This document shows positions 36,385 through 47,826 of a stretch of DNA of 64,000 bases, piece by piece. The DNA comes from an uncultured Kushneria sp. (lineage in GTDB: Bacteria > Pseudomonadota > Gammaproteobacteria > Pseudomonadales > Halomonadaceae). The notes under the pieces were generated by a model that saw only the letters and a list, made by a program, of their open reading frames with translations, was not told where the DNA came from and searched no databases. The stretch is taken from positions 124,001-188,000 of the forward strand of contig NZ_CANMFC010000005.1 of the NCBI RefSeq assembly GCF_947497025.1. Reading direction: 5' to 3'. Made by a program: the position numbers and the translations under genes. How positions within the stretch are numbered: the stretch's first letter is position 1; each line of letters starts with the position of its first letter.

Positions 36385-36504
36385 GTTGGGCCTCGTGGCA
36401 GATGGGCATACCTTTTATCCATGCAAGAGATGTGCCTGATGGCGCTGTCGGCATGTTTTTATCCCCACGGGGTTCCGGGGCAGGGCAATGGCCAGAAATC
36501 GGAC

Positions 36505-36531
36505 CAAAAAAAGCCCCGCTCGAGGCGGGGC
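36505..36531 (-). terminator. Terminator of the yjcH-actP operon
   Basis: A GCCCCGC/GCGGGGC stem (36513-36531) with a 5-nt loop is followed, on the minus strand, by seven T residues. It lies 26 bp after the actP stop. Confidence 0.9.
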
Positions 36532-36556
36532 AAGGGAGAGAAAGGATAGAGGGTTA

Positions 36557-38224
36557 TTAGTGGGCCACGCTGCCAGAGGCGCCGATGCCGGTCTGGGAGC
36601 GTACGAACTGCGCATCGAACAGATCGCGTTCACGTTCGGCAGAGGCCGATTTGTCGGTGACCGAGAACAGCCAGATGCCGATAAAGGCCACGGCCATCGA
36701 GAACAGCGCCGGATAGTCATAGGGGTAGATGGGGGTGTCGTGACCCAGTACCTGTACCCAGATGGTCGGACCCAGAATCATCAGTACGATGGCAGTAAGA
36801 AGGCCGAGGCCGCCTCCGATGACTGCTCCGCGCGTGGTGAGCCGGCGCCAGTACATGGAGAGCAGCAGCACCGGGAAGTTGCAGCTGGCTGCGATCGAGA
36901 AGGCCAGGCCCACCATGAAGGCCACGTTCTGGCTTTCAAAGGCAATGCCCAGCACGATGGCCACGATCCCCAGCACCAGTACGGAAATCTTGGAGATGCG
37001 CACTTCCTTTTTCTCATCGGCGTTGTCATTCATGATGACGCCGGCATACAGGTCATGCGAGATCGCCGAGGCACCCGCCAGTGCCAGGCCTGCCACCACG
37101 GCAAGAATGGTGGCAAAGGCCACCGCCGAGATGAAGCCCAGAAAAATACTGCCGCCCACGGCGTTGGCCAGATGCACCGCCACCATGTTGGTGCCGCCAA
37201 TGATCGCCCCGGTACTGTCCTGAAAGGCCGGATTGGTGCTTACCAGAATGATGGCGCCAAAGCCGATGATGAAGGTGAGAATGTAGAAGTAGCCGATGAA
37301 GCCGGTCGCCACGAACACGCTCTTGCGCGCTTCCTTGGCATTGCCGACGGTAAAAAAGCGCATCAGGATGTGGGGCAGCCCCGCGGTGCCGAACATCAGT
37401 GCCAGCCCCAGCGAAATCGCCGAGATGGGGTCCTTGACCAGTCCGCCCGGACTCATGATCGATGCGCCATTGGCATGCACGGCCACCGCTTCATTGAAAA
37501 GCCCTTCGATACTGAAATCTACGTGCATCAGCACCATCAGGGCCATGAAGCTGGCTCCGAACAGCAAAATGGCGGCCTTGATCATCTGCACCCAGGTCGT
37601 AGCCAGCATGCCGCCAAAGAGCACATAACAGACCATCAGTACCCCGACCACCACTACGGCAATGTGATAGTTCAGGCCAAACAGCAGCTGAATCAGCTTG
37701 CCGGCGCCGACCATCTGGGCGATCAGGTAAAGCGCAACCACGGCCAGTGAGCCAAAGGCGGAGAGAATGCGCACCGGTCGCTTGCTCAGACGGAAGGAGG
37801 CCACATCGGCAAAGGTGTAGCGCCCCAGGTTACGCAGCCGCTCGGCGATCAGGAACATGATCATCGGCCAGCCAACCAGAAAGCCCATCGAGTAGATCAG
37901 ACCGTCATAGCCCGAGGTGAATACCAGTGCCGAGATGCCCAGAAAGGAGGCTGCCGACATGAAGTCACCCGAAATCGCCAGGCCGTTCTGGAAACCGGTG
38001 ATGTTACCCCCGGCCGCATAGTAGTCTGACGCCGACTGGCTCTTTTTTGAGGCCCACCAGGTAATGTAAAGCGTGATGCCCACGAAGATCAGAAACATGA
38101 TGATGGCCGGCACGTTGAGCGCCTGTTTTGTCACGGGCCCGGTCAGGGCGTCGGCCATGGCAGTGGCGCCGGTCAGCAGGCTGCCCGCTGCCAACAGTGT
38201 CAGCTTCAACAGCACGGTATTCAT
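36557..38224 (-). CDS. actP: Cation/acetate symporter ActP
   Basis: ActP is a sodium:solute symporter that takes up acetate and similar short carboxylates. The 555-residue protein starts with a hydrophobic segment resembling a signal peptide and carries about thirteen membrane helices. Family stretches are [49 protein letters not shown] and [18 protein letters not shown]. Its start overlaps the yjcH stop (ATGA), the usual arrangement. Confidence 0.94.
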   Translation of the reverse strand: MNTVLLKLTLLAAGSLLTGATAMADALTGPVTKQALNVPAIIMFLIFVGITLYITWWASKKSQSASDYYAAGGNITGFQNGLAISGDFMSAASFLGISALVFTSGYDGLIYSMGFLVGWPMIMFLIAERLRNLGRYTFADVASFRLSKRPVRILSAFGSLAVVALYLIAQMVGAGKLIQLLFGLNYHIAVVVVGVLMVCYVLFGGMLATTWVQMIKAAILLFGASFMALMVLMHVDFSIEGLFNEAVAVHANGASIMSPGGLVKDPISAISLGLALMFGTAGLPHILMRFFTVGNAKEARKSVFVATGFIGYFYILTFIIGFGAIILVSTNPAFQDSTGAIIGGTNMVAVHLANAVGGSIFLGFISAVAFATILAVVAGLALAGASAISHDLYAGVIMNDNADEKKEVRISKISVLVLGIVAIVLGIAFESQNVAFMVGLAFSIAASCNFPVLLLSMYWRRLTTRGAVIGGGLGLLTAIVLMILGPTIWVQVLGHDTPIYPYDYPALFSMAVAFIGIWLFSVTDKSASAERERDLFDAQFVRSQTGIGASGSVAH

Positions 38225-38547
38225 TGACCGATCTCCTTGAGCACCCGGGCATTGAGACGGTCAAATTCGCCGTTGGCGCGCCGCACGTAGAGTCCGGTCA
38301 GCACGATGGCGACCACGATCAGTCCCAGACCGATCAGAATGCCCCAGGTCGTGGTCATGCCCTGGGCAATCGGGGCCCCCAGCACACCGGGGGTAAAGGC
38401 GATCAGCAGGATAAAGGCCATGTAAAGCCCCAGCATGATGATGGAAAGCGTCATGGCAAAACGGGAGCGCTTTTGCACCAGCTCCTGGAAGCTGGCATTG
38501 CGCTGAATATCGCGCCACTGGGTATCGTTGTGCGTTGGTCCATTCAT
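38221..38547 (-). CDS. yjcH: DUF485 membrane protein YjcH
   Basis: This 108-residue inner-membrane protein has two helices ([20 protein letters not shown], and one around [19 protein letters not shown]). It closes with a conserved [12 protein letters not shown] tail. It is the standard small partner cotranscribed with actP; its biochemical role is unclear. AAGGA precedes the ATG by seven bases. Confidence 0.92.
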   Translation of the reverse strand: MNGPTHNDTQWRDIQRNASFQELVQKRSRFAMTLSIIMLGLYMAFILLIAFTPGVLGAPIAQGMTTTWGILIGLGLIVVAIVLTGLYVRRANGEFDRLNARVLKEIGQ

Positions 38548-38780
38548 GGCTCATCCTTGTTATTCCGGCAGATCACCGTTTTTATGTGCGGGGCCACTAA
38601 TACTTGCCCGGAAACAGGGGGAAAGAGCAGAGCACTTTAGTCGTGATTCGACCAAAGAGTCGTTCAGGGACTCAAATGTTGCTGATCGCAATCGCATCAA
38701 ATAGCCCCATGAACAGGGTAATCAAAAGCGGCATGTCACCATGATGATATGCAAAGGGCATGACAGGGAGCAGCAAGCGA

Positions 38781-40706
38781 ATGGATATCGAGCAGCTGGA
38801 AATTCGCCAGCACATGGCGCAGTACGCGCCCTTTGAATATCTCGAGGATGAGTGGCTGGATCAGGTGGCCACTCGGGTCGAGATCAGCTATTTCCAGGCA
38901 GGCACCGACATTCTGGCGCTGGATCAGGAGATCAACGAGCTTTGCTATGTGCGCAGCGGCGCCGTTGAAGTCTCAAGGCGCAGCGGCCAGCTGTTTGACC
39001 GCCTGGTGGAAGGCGACATCTTTGGCTATTCGGACATCATGCGTAATCGTCGTGTTCGGTTTCCGGTGCGCGCCATCGAGGACACGCTGATCTACTTCGT
39101 ACCCGCCGAGCTTTTCGAGTCACTTCGCGCCGAAAACGATGATTTCGCCGACTTTGTCGAAACCGGCGGCGACCGCCTCAAGGCGACGGTCGATCAGCAG
39201 CGCAACGACAATCAGATGAGCAGCACCCGGGTACGACGCCTGATCCGGCGCAAGCCGACCATGGTGGATATTCACACCCCGGTGGGCGAGGTGGCGCGGC
39301 GCATGCGCGAAGACAATGTGACCTCCGTGCTGGTGCTCAGTGAGGAGGAGGAGGGGATCAACGGCCCACGTCACTTCACCACCCAGGAAGGCCAGGTGCG
39401 CCGTCTGGCCGGACTTTTGACCGACCGTGATTGCTGTGTGCGGGTGCTGGCGGAAGGCCTCAGCGTTGATACACCGGTGGGCGAGGTGATGTCGACCAGT
39501 CTGATGACGGCCCAATCGGATGCCTCGATCTATGAGGCCATGATGACGATGCTCAATCACAACATTCAGCATCTGCCCATCCTTTATCGGCGTCGACCGA
39601 TCGGGGTGCTGCAGCTCAGCGATGTCATGCGCTATGAGACCCGCAGCAGCCTCTATCTGGTCAGTTCGATCTTTACCCAGTCCGGGCTTGCCGGACTGGT
39701 GCGTCTGAGCGGTGACCTGCCACTGGCCTTTGCGCGCCTGGTGGATGAAGGCGCCGATGCCCAGATGATCGGCCGGACCATGGCCACCATCTGTCGAAGC
39801 TTTATTCGCAAGCTGCTGGAACTGGGGGAGACCGAGCTGGGGCCGCCGCCGATCCCTTACTGCTTCATGGTACTGGGGTCGTGCGCGCGCGATGAACAGA
39901 CGATCTTTGCCGATCAGGACCACGCCATGATCCTGGATAACAGCTTTGTGCCCGAGCAGCACGACGCCTATTTCCAGTCACTGGCCCGCTTTGTCAGCGA
40001 CGGGCTGGCGGCCTGCAGCTATCCCCTGTGCAAGGGCGATGTCATGGCGACCAATCAGCGCTGGCGTCAGCCGCTGTCGGTCTGGCAGGGCTACTTCCGC
40101 GACTGGATTGAAAACCCCGACCCCGAAGCATTGCTGCACAGTGCCATCTTTTTTGATCTGGGCTACGTGCATGGCGAGCTTGACATGGTGGAAGCGCTTC
40201 AGGAGCTGATTTCCAGTCTGGCGCCTCAAAATCCCTTCTTTCTGGCCGCCATGGCCCGCAATGCGCTCAACCGCACGCCGCCACTGGGGCTTTTCCGTAC
40301 CTTCATTCTGGAAAAGGATGGCCAGCACAACGATGCCATCGATCTCAAGCGGCGCGGTACGGCGCCGCTGGTCGATCTGGTGCGCGTCCATGCTCTGGCC
40401 TGCGGGTCCGCCTCGCACAATACCATCGACCGGCTCAAGGATATTGCCGAAACGCGTCTGCTGCCCGAGGGGGTCAACGATCGGCTGCGCTACGCCTTTG
40501 AATTCATCTCGATGGTGCGCATTCGTCATCAGGCGCTGGCCATTGAAAGCAATGAGTCACCTGATAATCGTCTCAAGCCCAGTAACGTCGAAAGTCACGA
40601 GCGTCATAATCTCAAGGATGCCTTTGAAGTGCTCAGCCATGCTCAAAAATTTCTGAAGTTCCGCTACCCGGTACCTTCCAGCTCGAGTCGGAAGAGAGGG
40701 CGCTGA
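38781..40706 (+). CDS. cNMP-binding/CBS/DUF294 nucleotidyltransferase-like protein
   Basis: The protein of about 641 residues has an N-terminal cyclic-nucleotide-binding-like domain (~10-130). Two CBS domains follow (~165-300, with LLTDRDCC and IGVLQLSDVMRYET). The DUF294 nucleotidyltransferase-like domain carries GSCARDEQTIFADQDHAMI, and the DUF294 C-terminal domain follows. Such proteins are thought to be regulatory. The location beside actP and upstream of a DnaQ-like exonuclease is common in this group of bacteria. ATG 38781 has AGGGAG at ten bases; ATG 38760 is an alternative with a poorly spaced site. Confidence 0.87.
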   Translation: MDIEQLEIRQHMAQYAPFEYLEDEWLDQVATRVEISYFQAGTDILALDQEINELCYVRSGAVEVSRRSGQLFDRLVEGDIFGYSDIMRNRRVRFPVRAIEDTLIYFVPAELFESLRAENDDFADFVETGGDRLKATVDQQRNDNQMSSTRVRRLIRRKPTMVDIHTPVGEVARRMREDNVTSVLVLSEEEEGINGPRHFTTQEGQVRRLAGLLTDRDCCVRVLAEGLSVDTPVGEVMSTSLMTAQSDASIYEAMMTMLNHNIQHLPILYRRRPIGVLQLSDVMRYETRSSLYLVSSIFTQSGLAGLVRLSGDLPLAFARLVDEGADAQMIGRTMATICRSFIRKLLELGETELGPPPIPYCFMVLGSCARDEQTIFADQDHAMILDNSFVPEQHDAYFQSLARFVSDGLAACSYPLCKGDVMATNQRWRQPLSVWQGYFRDWIENPDPEALLHSAIFFDLGYVHGELDMVEALQELISSLAPQNPFFLAAMARNALNRTPPLGLFRTFILEKDGQHNDAIDLKRRGTAPLVDLVRVHALACGSASHNTIDRLKDIAETRLLPEGVNDRLRYAFEFISMVRIRHQALAIESNESPDNRLKPSNVESHERHNLKDAFEVLSHAQKFLKFRYPVPSSSSRKRGR

Positions 40707-41461
40707 TGCGCGACTGGCCTCAGCGACTGCAAAAGCACTATCGGCGCTGGCAATGGCATCGACGCGGGCGGCTGGTCTCCGAATGGCCGGCCTATCTGGC
40801 GGATCGACACGGCCAAACGCGTGATGATCGGCTGGCCCACTACTTCGGGGCCGGAACACTGGACCCGCAGGCCCCCATCAGCGAGGTGCCGCTGGTGGCG
40901 CTGGATATCGAGACGACAGGTCTTGATCCATCGCGTGACAGTATTGTCAGTATCGGTGTGCAGCCCTTTACGCTTGGCCGCATTCCGGTGGCCAAAAGCC
41001 GTTACTGGGTGGTGTCACCGCAGCGCGCGCTCAGCAGTCGTTCCGTGGTCTATCACCGCTTGACGCATAGTGATCTGGCCGATGCGCCGCGCTTTGACCA
41101 GATTGTCGGCGAGGTGCTCGAACAGCTCGCCGGCCGTCTGGTGGTGGTGCACTACACCCGAATCGAGCGCGAGTTTCTCGATGCGGCGGCGCGCCATTAT
41201 TTAAAGGAGCCGCTGCTGTTTCCGCTGATCGATACCATGGCGATCGAAGCCTGGCAGCATCGTCGGCTGACATGGTTTCAGCGACTGATCGGTCGGCGGC
41301 CGGTGTCACTGCGTCTGCATCCCAGTCGCGAGCGCTATCACCTGCCGCCCTATCAGGCCCACCATGCGCTGATTGACGCCCTGGCCACGGCCGAGCTTCT
41401 GCAGGCGCAGATTGCCCGGCACTATGCCCCGGATACACCGGTGGGCGTACTCTGGGAGTAG
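40706..41461 (+). CDS. DnaQ-like 3'-5' exonuclease
   Basis: The 251-residue protein belongs to the DEDDh exonuclease family. Motif I is VALDIETTGLDPSRD, motif II lies around RLVVVHYTRIERE, and motif III is AHHALIDALATAELL with the catalytic His and Asp. It overlaps the previous gene (TGATG), so the two are translationally coupled. The physiological substrate, DNA or RNA, is not evident from the sequence. Confidence 0.88.
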   Translation: MRDWPQRLQKHYRRWQWHRRGRLVSEWPAYLADRHGQTRDDRLAHYFGAGTLDPQAPISEVPLVALDIETTGLDPSRDSIVSIGVQPFTLGRIPVAKSRYWVVSPQRALSSRSVVYHRLTHSDLADAPRFDQIVGEVLEQLAGRLVVVHYTRIEREFLDAAARHYLKEPLLFPLIDTMAIEAWQHRRLTWFQRLIGRRPVSLRLHPSRERYHLPPYQAHHALIDALATAELLQAQIARHYAPDTPVGVLWE

Positions 41462-41494
41462 CGCATCAGCCGGGCCGTATATTCTCCCCCCACG

Positions 41495-41525
41495 AAAAAG
41501 GCGGCCCGAAGGCCGCCTTTTATTT
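41495..41525. terminator. Bidirectional terminator between exonuclease and BCCT genes
   Basis: A 10-bp stem AAAGGCGGCC/GGCCGCCTTT with a CGAA loop has A residues before it and a T-rich tract after it. It can therefore stop transcription from both convergent genes. Confidence 0.92.
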
Positions 41526-41561
41526 ATATGCGCTTAAAAAGCGCTGTCACTTCAGATCACT

Positions 41562-43199
<1,638 letters not shown>

Positions 43200-43482
43200 G
43201 GCATTTCTCCATTGCAGTCGTAAGAAAACGGTCTGGGCAGGCGACGACAGAGCCCAGTGTAGTAAAAATAATGATATGAATTGATAGATTGAACCCCTGA
43301 TTGCGACAGAGTGTAAGTGAAATACGCAGCATGACAATCCTTCATGCGCGATCTGCTCGTTTGACGTTACCAATTTAGCGTTATGGAAAAGCGCCGATAG
43401 TGTACGTTTTATTTTATGTTGTTGTCGGCTCAGCCGGGGTCGCCGCTTGTCGCCACAATCCACTGGCATCGATAAAATCGGC

Positions 43483-43512
43483 AAAAAAATGGAGCCGCCC
43501 ATGGGCAGCTCC
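43483..43512 (-). terminator. Terminator of BCCT gene 2
   Basis: A hairpin with GGAGC/GCTCC and inner GCCC/GGGC pairing (43491-43512) is followed on the minus strand by seven T residues (43489-43483). It separates the two BCCT genes, so each probably has its own promoter. The ~280 bp from here to the BCCT 1 start is AT-rich and must contain that promoter. Confidence 0.85.
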
Positions 43513-43541
43513 CTGTTTAATGTCATTGTTTCAAAATGACA

Positions 43542-45212
43542 TTAATCCTGATTACGCGGCTCTGACATCAAGCCCTTGACGATTCCAAAACAGCCCAGCA
43601 GCAACACAATGGCAAAAGGCAAACCGGTCGAAATAACCATGGCCTGAAGCGCACCCAGACCACCACCCAGCAGCAGTGCAATGGCGATCACACCGCTGAT
43701 CAGCGCCCAGAACACACGCTGTGAGGTCGGTGCGTCGATCTTGCCCCCAGCGGTGATGGTGTCAATGACCAGTGAACCGGAATCCGAGGAGGTAATGAAA
43801 AACACCATCACCAGCAAGATGCCGATCAGTGAGGTGATCGTGGACAGCGGCAGGTGCGAGAGCATCGCGAACAGTTTGAGCTCCAGCGCAGCGTCAGCAA
43901 CATCGCTCAGCCCGCTTTCGACCTGGCCAATCGCGGTACCGCCGAACACGGTCATCCACAGCACACAGACCAGCGTCGGTACGATCAGTACGGCAATCAG
44001 AAACTCGCGTACTGTTCGCCCGCGGCTGACGCGTGCAATAAACATGCCGACAAATGGTGACCAGCTGATCCACCACGCCCAGTAAAAGGCAGTCCAGCCA
44101 CGGGTATATTCTACATCTTCACGACCAAAGGGTACGGAAAGCGCTGGCAGATGCGTGGCATAGGAAAGCAGGTTGGTGAAAAAGCCGCTGACCAGATCCA
44201 TCGTGGGGCCTGCGAAAAAGACAAACAGCAGCAATGAAAACGCCAGACCCATGTTGAGCTCGGAGAGACGTTTTACGCCGCTGTTAACCCCTGCCACGAC
44301 CGAGCACAGGGCAATCAGCGTGATGCCCGTGATCAGTAGTACGCGTGTCACGTTGGTATCGGGCACATCAAACAGGTAATGCAGACCGGCGGTGGCCTGC
44401 TCTGCACCGAAACCCAGTGAAGTGGCCAGTCCGAACAGCGTAGAGAATACGGCCAGAATATCGATGGCATGGCCGGGCCAGCCCCATATGCGCTCACCCA
44501 GTATCGGATAGAAAATTGATCGGATGGTGAGCGGCAATCCCTTGTTGTAGGAAAAAAGCGCCAGGGACAGCGCTACGATGGCATAGATGGCCCAGGGGTG
44601 CAGGCCCCAGTGCAAAATGGTGGCTGCCATGCCCAGTTCTTTGGCCGCAGCTGCATTGCCGGCAGCAGCGCCCAGCGGCGCCCAGTCGATACGCACGCCG
44701 TTTTCCACGGTAATGCCTGCCATGGCGGTGTCATAGTGCGAGATGGGCTCGGAGACCCCATAGAACATCAGGCCAATACCCATGCCGGCGGCAAAGAGCA
44801 TGGCAAACCAGCCAATATAGGAGTGATCCGGCGTCGCCTCGGCACCACCCAGACGCACCTTGCCCAGTGGTGTAAAAATCAGCCCGACCGCCAGTACTAC
44901 AAAAATGTTGGCCGCAGTCAGAAAGAACCACGACATATTGGCCATCAGCCATTCACGTACACCGTTGAAAATGGGCGAAACCTCTTCCTGCAGGGCGAGC
45001 GTCAACACCACAAACAGCACAATCAGCAGTGCCGAGATGCCAAAGACCTTGCCGTGCAGGTCCACGTTGAAAAGCATTTTGCCCTGAAAGTTGTCCTGAC
45101 CGATGACGTAGTCAGTATCGATCAGGTTGGCGTCGCCGGTGGGCTCCGGAATCCCCTTTCCGGTGTCACTTGCCTCATTCTTGTCCTTCTTTTTATTTTC
45201 CGATTCTTGCAC
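43542..45212 (-). CDS. BCCT family osmolyte transporter 2
   Basis: The 556-residue paralogue of the neighbouring BCCT gene shares the N-terminal segment ANLIDTDYVIGQDN and all transport motifs (AAGMGIGLMFYGVSEP, LHWGLHPWAIYAI, WAWWISWSPFVGMF). The soluble N-terminus is Lys/Glu/Asp-rich, and such tails sense ionic strength in some BCCT carriers. The start is GTG at 45212 with GGAG ten bases upstream. The two genes look like an old tandem duplication that has diverged; substrate preferences may differ. Confidence 0.91.
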   Translation of the reverse strand: MQESENKKKDKNEASDTGKGIPEPTGDANLIDTDYVIGQDNFQGKMLFNVDLHGKVFGISALLIVLFVVLTLALQEEVSPIFNGVREWLMANMSWFFLTAANIFVVLAVGLIFTPLGKVRLGGAEATPDHSYIGWFAMLFAAGMGIGLMFYGVSEPISHYDTAMAGITVENGVRIDWAPLGAAAGNAAAAKELGMAATILHWGLHPWAIYAIVALSLALFSYNKGLPLTIRSIFYPILGERIWGWPGHAIDILAVFSTLFGLATSLGFGAEQATAGLHYLFDVPDTNVTRVLLITGITLIALCSVVAGVNSGVKRLSELNMGLAFSLLLFVFFAGPTMDLVSGFFTNLLSYATHLPALSVPFGREDVEYTRGWTAFYWAWWISWSPFVGMFIARVSRGRTVREFLIAVLIVPTLVCVLWMTVFGGTAIGQVESGLSDVADAALELKLFAMLSHLPLSTITSLIGILLVMVFFITSSDSGSLVIDTITAGGKIDAPTSQRVFWALISGVIAIALLLGGGLGALQAMVISTGLPFAIVLLLGCFGIVKGLMSEPRNQD

Positions 45213-45421
45213 CAGTGTTGTTCTCCTTTTTCACGCCCCAATAACGTCGCAGGACGAAACGGGTCGAATAAGTATCAGATCGGGTTTGTCCCGTATGTTT
45301 TTGTGATTTCGGTTAGCAGGGTAGACGCTGTCAAAAAATACTCATGGCTCCTTGAGCTTTTCATCGATGAAATTTGAGAGAAATAATCACGGATACACGA
45401 CGCCGCGCGCCAAGGGCGTGC

Positions 45422-46522
45422 CTAGCAGTTACGCGACTTGCTTTGACCGACACAAAGCCCGTTCCGGTCAAATACCATGACATTGAGTTCGATGCCGCTA
45501 TGGCGCATGACCTGCTCTGCGCGTGCGTGGGCGCTTTCTGCCAGCAGATTCCCCAGCGCAATGCCTGCCCTGTCGGCAAGTTCAAAGGCCTCAAGGCCCG
45601 AGTTGGCGCCAATGATGCGATCGGCCAGCACGTCGTCACCTCCTGCCTCGCGCGTCAGGCGCGCCAGCCGTTCAAGATCGATGGCACCACGCTTTGAGTG
45701 CACATCCAGCATGCCCTGGCCAAGCTTGGCCATCTTGGCGATGCCGCCGGCAATGGTCACCTGTGGCACTGGATGCTGGCGCAGGTACTTGAGCATGCCG
45801 CCGACAAAATCCCCCATCTCGATCAACGCGCTCTCATCGAGTGCGTAATGTGCCTGCACCGCGGCTTCCGACGTTGAGCCGGTTGAACCGGCAATGTGTG
45901 GCAGACCACGGGCGCGAGCGACATCGATGCCGCGGTGAATGGAGTGAATCCATGCCGAGCAGGAAAACGGAATCACGATGCCGGTGGTACCCAGCACCGA
46001 GAGACCGCCCACGATGCCCAGCCGTCCATTGAGGGTGCCAAGCGCGATGCGCTCTCCCTCGTCGATGGCAATGGTCACTTCCAGATCCACCTGATGATGG
46101 CCAGGCGTCTCGTGCGCGACCGCCTTAAGCGCCTGACGAATCATGTGTCGGGGCACCGGGTTGATCGCAGGCTCTCCGGGCGGGATGGGCAAACCCGGTC
46201 GAGTGACCGTACCAACGCCCGGGCCTGCCTTGAACACCAGACCGGAGCCGGCCTTCAATGGTCGAACCGTGGCGCGCACCAGCACACCGTGCGTGGCATC
46301 CGGATCATCACCGGCATCCTTGATGATGCCTGCCATGGCCCAGTCATTGCCGCGCTCATGAACGGCCAGCGCGAAGGCCGGCGTCTGTCCCTTCGGAAGC
46401 GTGATGGTCACCGGGTCGGGAAATTCCCCGCACAGCAGCGCTGCATAGGCCGCCCGGGCAGCGGCGGTCGCGCAGCATCCGGTGGTCCAGCCACGTTTGA
46501 GAGGGGCGCGTTCCTGGGTCAT
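45422..46522 (-). CDS. cbiD: Cobalt-precorrin-5B/precorrin-5 C1-methyltransferase CbiD
   Basis: CbiD methylates C1 of the corrin ring. It replaces CobF in many proteobacteria that otherwise have aerobic-type genes. The protein of about 366 residues starts with KRGWTTGCCATAAARAA. It contains GLVFKAGPGVGTVTRPGLPI, LGIVGGLSVLGTTGIV and GNLLAESAHARAEQVMRHSG. ATG 46522 gives the usual family N-terminus; the frame is open 15 codons further. It is separated from the main cob genes by about 12 kb of unrelated transporters. Confidence 0.93.
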   Translation of the reverse strand: MTQERAPLKRGWTTGCCATAAARAAYAALLCGEFPDPVTITLPKGQTPAFALAVHERGNDWAMAGIIKDAGDDPDATHGVLVRATVRPLKAGSGLVFKAGPGVGTVTRPGLPIPPGEPAINPVPRHMIRQALKAVAHETPGHHQVDLEVTIAIDEGERIALGTLNGRLGIVGGLSVLGTTGIVIPFSCSAWIHSIHRGIDVARARGLPHIAGSTGSTSEAAVQAHYALDESALIEMGDFVGGMLKYLRQHPVPQVTIAGGIAKMAKLGQGMLDVHSKRGAIDLERLARLTREAGGDDVLADRIIGANSGLEAFELADRAGIALGNLLAESAHARAEQVMRHSGIELNVMVFDRNGLCVGQSKSRNC

Positions 46523-46697
46523 GGCGCATCGGTATCTTGATGAGACGACAGCGATTCTAGCATGCACGTCTCAAGGACCCTATCCACTCATTGCCGGGCC
46601 GCTGCGCCTGCCTGCGCTGTCACGCTTCGGAAAGGAGCGGGGACAGGTGTCGTGAAAAAGAGCATGAGGACAATAGCGAACACTGTTTGCCATCAGC

Positions 46698-46736
46698 ATT
46701 AAGGCTAAATTAATATTGATTTAATATTTCCTTAAT
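46698..46736 (+). promoter_or_regulatory. Four 11-bp phased TTAA half-sites upstream of the DUF535 gene
   Basis: ATTAAG (698-703), ATTAAT (709-714), TTTAAT (720-725) and CTTAAT (731-736) each follow the last by exactly 11 bp (offsets within 46,000). This is the layout bound by OmpR/PhoB-class response regulators. The last two resemble a PmrA-type box, with two YTTAAK hexamers separated by 5 bp. The start codon is 47 bp downstream. Confidence 0.55.
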
Positions 46737-46782
46737 TCCCGTGGCGCACCATCCATTGGGCAGACCAATGGAGTAACCCACC

Positions 46783-47826
46783 ATGAATCACGTTACTGCT
46801 TCACCACACTGGGAACGGCTCTCTTCCTGGCACGCCGCTCGCCGCGTTTATCCAAAGCGGCGAGAGTGGAAGATGCGCTACAAGATGTTCATGCGCGCAA
46901 CACTGCACCGAAGCGTTTATCGCGCCCTGTTGATGGGCGTATCCCTCAACCCGCTGCTTGAAAGGGCAGTGACCCATCGTGCCAACCTGCTCAACAAGCC
47001 GTTTCGACCCTATATCTCGATTCGCTATGGTCATATCGAGCGCCTGCGTCATCTACTGCTGCACTATCAGTTGCAAAAAAGCCTGCTCGGCGATGACGTC
47101 AGTGCCCGGATCACGCAGCGGCCCGGCCTTTGGCTGGGAGAGTGTGTGGTCGGTGGTGAAACGGCCAGTATCCATCTGGGCTATCGCGGAGCACATGACA
47201 AGGAGGGCGAGATGATGCTGATGATCATCCGCCCGCCCAGAAAGCGTCTATACAGCGCGGCGCTCTCCTTTATGCGTGATGATCAGGGGCGCCCGGTGCT
47301 GTGTCTGGGTACCGTGCAGGGCTCGCGTCAGCAGTCGGACTGGAACCGTCAGTTCACCCGGGATCATTTTGGCCTGCGGCCGCAATCGCTGATGGTCGAG
47401 CTCACGCAGATGCTGGCGCGCGCGCTGGGCATGCAAGGCATTCACTGCGTGGACAATGCCCACCACGTCTACCGTGCAAACCCCAATGGCCGCCGTCAGC
47501 GCGGGTTTGATCTGGACGCATTGATTCTCGAGCACGGCGGCGAGGCGAAAACGTCAGGCTGGGTCGTGTTGCCCGCCGACCAGCGCCGCAAGACACTCGA
47601 GACCATTGTGTCCAAAAAGCGCAGCATGTATCGCAAGCGCTATGCCTGGCTGGACGCGCTGGAAGGGCAGGTCGGCCAGGCCCTGATCGGCATGCCTGAA
47701 CCGGTATCGCCCGAGGCTGCGGCTCTGGCACAGACGGCCCGAGTCCCGATGACCCATGCGGGCCACGCACCGGCCTCACCCATGGCCGGTGCGCAGGACG
47801 GGGCGGTAGCGTCAGCGGCGCTCTGA
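46783..47826 (+). CDS. DUF535 (VirK/YbjX-like) protein
   Basis: The 347-residue protein matches the DUF535 family: SLNPLLERAVTHRANLLNKP, FRPYISIRYG and ERLRHLLLHYQL. RPPRKRLYSAALSFMRD, CLGTVQGSRQQ and HFGLRPQSLMVELTQMLA are further family blocks. In enterobacteria VirK/YbjX genes are linked to envelope stress and PhoP/PmrA control. The molecular activity is unknown. The C-terminal ~40 residues are Ala/Pro-rich and not conserved. The gene ends 15 bp inside the convergent SMP-30 gene. Confidence 0.83.
   Translation: MNHVTASPHWERLSSWHAARRVYPKRREWKMRYKMFMRATLHRSVYRALLMGVSLNPLLERAVTHRANLLNKPFRPYISIRYGHIERLRHLLLHYQLQKSLLGDDVSARITQRPGLWLGECVVGGETASIHLGYRGAHDKEGEMMLMIIRPPRKRLYSAALSFMRDDQGRPVLCLGTVQGSRQQSDWNRQFTRDHFGLRPQSLMVELTQMLARALGMQGIHCVDNAHHVYRANPNGRRQRGFDLDALILEHGGEAKTSGWVVLPADQRRKTLETIVSKKRSMYRKRYAWLDALEGQVGQALIGMPEPVSPEAAALAQTARVPMTHAGHAPASPMAGAQDGAVASAAL

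Noticed and set aside
36432-36500. GC-rich partial palindrome (CCCCACGGGG) between the Nramp-like gene and actP.
   Set aside because: It is short, has no adjacent T-run and no clear relation to either start codon, so I did not call it a regulatory site.
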